Assembly: GCA_030596145.1 (NCBI GenBank)
Contig: JAUVKS010000077.1
Span: forward strand, 1-7,895
Direction of reading: 5' to 3'
From: Pseudomonadota bacterium
GTDB lineage: Bacteria; Desulfobacterota; Syntrophia; Syntrophales; JADFWA01
Length of the DNA: 7,895 nt
The position numbers were made by a program, and so were the translations under genes. Shown piece by piece: positions 6,715-7,895 of this stretch (its first letter is position 1; each line of letters begins with the position of its first letter). The notes below the pieces were generated by a model, which saw only the letters and a program-made list of their open reading frames with translations, had not been told where the DNA came from and searched no databases.

Positions 6715-6909
6715 TTCGATTGTCTCCAGTCCCAAGAACTTCACCATCGGATCGAAATCCCTGTCGTCATGCAACAATGGTAACTGGTAGTGGAGACAGA
6801 AAGTTCCAATCATGATGTCTATGGTCTTCCTCACAGTCACGCCTTTCCTCCTCAGAAGTCTATAGTTCATCACGCTCTCTAAGGCCAATTCCTGTCCTCC
6901 CATTGGCAT
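6709..6909 (-). pseudogene. C-terminal remnant of a VapC-type PIN-domain toxin
   Basis: The 66 residues match only the last half of a PIN-domain ribonuclease of the VapC family: NYRLLRRKGVTVRKTID (15-31) and LPLLHDDRDFDPM (43-55), which hold the two C-terminal acidic metal-binding positions (Asp31 and one of Asp48/49/51). Full VapC proteins are about 130-140 residues; the N-terminal acidic residue and the central Glu are missing, so nuclease activity is not expected. A stop codon lies five codons upstream of ATG 6909, and the DNA upstream belongs to an unrelated membrane protein in another frame. No VapB antitoxin is nearby. The stop codon falls within the R'' box of the attC-like site, so the intact gene was probably the last part of an integron cassette. 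It might still be translated as a stub. Confidence 0.72.
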
Positions 6910-7267
6910 TTCTATTCCACTTTAGATTACCAACAGTTGCAAAAGGTATAAGACAAGGGATTATCCAGAAAAAGGACATCCAATTTATTCCACTGCTTTT
7001 TAGCCCGCCAAAAGAATAGAAGCTTAATGCAACAGAAATAAAAAAAAGTACATAAATTGGCAACATCAGCTTCCAATATTTTGTATTCGGGTGTTTCCAA
7101 GGAGCAAGTATGAAAACTAAAATAATTGCAATTGTGAATAAAATAATACCCGATATTCCCTCGATAATCTTGTTTTGATATATCCAAATGATAGACAGCA
7201 AGATCATCCAAATAAAACCGCCGAACCAACCTGCAATCCATCCGATTTTCTCACCTTTACGATCCAT
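6860..7267 (-). CDS. Small four-helix membrane protein, function unknown
   Basis: This 135-residue protein has four hydrophobic segments at about 9-30, 37-55, 67-84 and 95-112, separated by short loops, with WKHPNTKYWKLMLPIY (57-72) the most distinctive stretch. I cannot assign a function. The site AAAGGA lies 7 nt before ATG 7267, a good match. The C-terminal tail (about 120-135, hydrophilic) is read from DNA that in another frame encodes the VapC remnant, so the natural C-terminus was probably replaced when the two pieces were joined; the four membrane helices are all upstream of that point and look intact. It lies between a half attC-like motif and the full attC-like site, in keeping with a former integron cassette gene. 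A second reading frame across 6927-7241 is a shadow. Confidence 0.7.
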   Translation of the reverse strand: MDRKGEKIGWIAGWFGGFIWMILLSIIWIYQNKIIEGISGIILFTIAIILVFILAPWKHPNTKYWKLMLPIYVLFFISVALSFYSFGGLKSSGINWMSFFWIIPCLIPFATVGNLKWNRNANGRTGIGLRERDEL

Positions 7268-7290
7268 TCCTATATCCTTTGCATAATGCT

Positions 7291-7319
7291 TGCGGTCAGG
7301 TTGATCCTATGCGTTAGGT
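7291..7319 (-). other. Half of an attC-like site between the toxin gene and the membrane protein gene
   Basis: The minus strand has ACCTAAC (7319-7313), a perfect 7-of-7 R'' box (RYYYAAC), then GCATA and GATCAACCTGACCGC, which resembles an attC L'' arm and stem. The expected return arm (GCGGTCAGGTT...GTTRRRY) does not follow; the membrane gene starts 45 nt later. Read on the plus strand the same bases form an L'-R' end (GTTAGGT), so the orientation is uncertain. The position, 34 nt after the toxin stop, is where a cassette attC would lie. Confidence 0.35.
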
Positions 7320-7352
7320 TATTTCGCTTATCTGAGATCTTCTTCCATCACT

Positions 7353-7634
7353 CTATCGGTAAGCATCCTTTCGGTGATCAATAGTAAGAACGTATATAAT
7401 CTTTTGTTCCTGATCTAGACTATAAAATATCCTGAACTTTCCGATACGATATCGCCATGTGTCAGGGGTATATCCGTTCAGCTTCTTAATATTTTTTCCA
7501 AAACACGGCTCCAACTTGATTTGAGGGTAAACATAAGTGGTGAGCTTATTTTGGATGAACGCTTGAGCTGGTGAATCGAGTTTATCAATTTTCTTTAAGA
7601 ACTCATCGGTTTCAAAAATTCGGTAGTTATTCAA
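7353..7634 (-). CDS. RelE/ParE-superfamily toxin, likely mRNA interferase
   Basis: This 93-residue protein has the RelE-like fold signature: basic KNIKKLNG (47-54), WRYRIGKFRIFYSL (60-73) and the C-terminal VLTIDHRKDAYR, with Arg and Tyr in the positions often used for ribosome-dependent mRNA cleavage. Toxins of this group stop growth when their antitoxin is lost. It starts at TTG 7634, inside the last codons of the antitoxin (8-nt overlap, TTGAATAA). AAGGGG lies 8 nt before the TTG, within a near-palindrome that can fold and hide it. The overlap and weak start fit the usual excess of antitoxin over toxin. RelE is more likely than ParE given the C-terminal HRxxxYR, but the target (mRNA or gyrase) cannot be fixed by eye. 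No symbol is given. Confidence 0.87.
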   Translation of the reverse strand: MNNYRIFETDEFLKKIDKLDSPAQAFIQNKLTTYVYPQIKLEPCFGKNIKKLNGYTPDTWRYRIGKFRIFYSLDQEQKIIYVLTIDHRKDAYR

Positions 7635-7869
7635 CGAAGCGGCCCCTTCGAGTCCTGACGTCTTTCAAAGCACGTTTCAAACTCTTGTTCAGCTCTTGAT
7701 TGCTTTGGATCTCTGACATCTCATATTCATCAACATATTGACCATGCTCTATAAATCGAAGAACAGATGTTTCTATAAAGTTAGACAGAGGCCTGTTTTC
7801 ACTTTGAGCAAGATTCCGAAACAGGTTGTAAGTTGTATCGTTCAATCTTAGTGTTACTGTTTTGGACAT
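7627..7869 (-). CDS. Ribbon-helix-helix antitoxin / autorepressor of the RelE-like toxin
   Basis: This 80-residue protein begins with a ribbon-helix-helix DNA-binding domain: the strand KTVTLRLND (3-11) followed by two helices, TTYNLFRNLAQSEN and PLSNFIETSVLRFIEH. The polar, Lys/Arg/Glu-rich C-terminal half (about 45-80) would wrap and neutralise the toxin. Proteins of this type dimerise on an inverted repeat in their own promoter and repress the operon together with the toxin. The gene order antitoxin then toxin and the 8-nt overlap are standard. ATG 7869 has AGGAGG 5 nt upstream, a near-ideal site, but one that sits in the loop of a predicted hairpin. The promoter lies beyond the right edge. 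Confidence 0.87.
   Translation of the reverse strand: MSKTVTLRLNDTTYNLFRNLAQSENRPLSNFIETSVLRFIEHGQYVDEYEMSEIQSNQELNKSLKRALKDVRTRRGRFVE
7635..7650 (-). promoter_or_regulatory. Near-palindromic hairpin over the toxin ribosome binding site
   Basis: The minus strand has arms CGAAG (7650-7646) and CTTCG (7639-7635) closing a GC-rich loop; 16 bp with one mismatch from a perfect palindrome. The stem contains the toxin site AAGGGG and ends right at TTG 7634, so toxin translation would depend on ribosomes finishing the antitoxin. Confidence 0.5.
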
Positions 7870-7888
7870 TAGTTCCTCCTGAAGCTAA
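7869..7888 (-). promoter_or_regulatory. Hairpin presenting the antitoxin Shine-Dalgarno sequence in its loop
   Basis: The minus strand reads TTAG, a bulged C, TTC, loop AGGAG, GAA, CTAA; the last A is the first base of ATG 7869. The seven-pair stem leaves the ribosome binding site in the loop. As DNA, the same inverted repeat could be an operator for the ribbon-helix-helix repressor. Confidence 0.4.
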
Positions 7889-7895
7889 TATATTC

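Noticed and set aside
6927..7241. A 104-codon minus-strand frame overlapping the membrane protein gene
   Set aside because: Aromatic and Cys-rich composition without domain structure and no ribosome binding site; it is the +1 shadow of the four-helix protein.
1..7895. CRISPR arrays, tRNA or rRNA genes, insertion sequences
   Set aside because: I saw no regularly spaced repeats, no tRNA cloverleaf or rRNA segments, and no transposase or terminal inverted repeats on either strand.

Overview
The window looks like a chromosomal segment from a Gram-negative bacterium. A Desulfobacterota (former Deltaproteobacteria) or similar environmental lineage is my best guess, resting on the gene mix and on the unusual long GlmS-like and truncated GlmU-like proteins; no rRNA or other phylogenetic marker is present. 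Every gene I can support is on the minus strand, so transcription runs from high to low coordinates.

Region A (about 7895-6650) is accessory DNA. It holds a ribbon-helix-helix antitoxin / RelE-like toxin pair (7869-7353), a small four-helix membrane protein (7267-6860), the C-terminal stub of a VapC-type PIN toxin (6909-6709) and, overlapping that stub's stop codon, a 63-bp site with the full architecture of an integron attC recombination site (6652-6714). A second, half-sized attC-like motif (about 7291-7319) lies between the toxin-antitoxin pair and the membrane gene. I read this stretch as the decayed remains of an integron cassette array. No integrase gene is in the window.

Region B (6561-5833) is one flavodoxin-fold FMN-dependent oxidoreductase with its own strong ribosome binding site.

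Region C (5693-1) is a compact four-gene run that probably forms one operon: a zinc-containing sirtuin (5693-4911), a membrane-anchored or lipoprotein caspase-like (C14) protease with an EF-hand-like loop (4857-3208), a GlmU-like left-handed beta-helix protein without the nucleotidyltransferase domain (3205-1913), and a GlmS-like glutamine amidotransferase / sugar isomerase that runs off the left edge (1897-1). The gaps are 53, 2 and 15 nt. A sigma70-like promoter sits so close to the sirtuin ATG that its mRNA may be leaderless.

The last two genes point to amino-sugar (UDP-HexNAc) metabolism. Both are non-canonical: the GlmS-like protein has its amidotransferase cysteine at residue 35 rather than residue 2 and carries an insertion of about 170 residues, and the GlmU-like protein appears to have lost the usual acetyltransferase histidine. 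Why an NAD-dependent deacylase and a caspase-like protease are coupled to them is unknown, and this is the most interesting question in the window.
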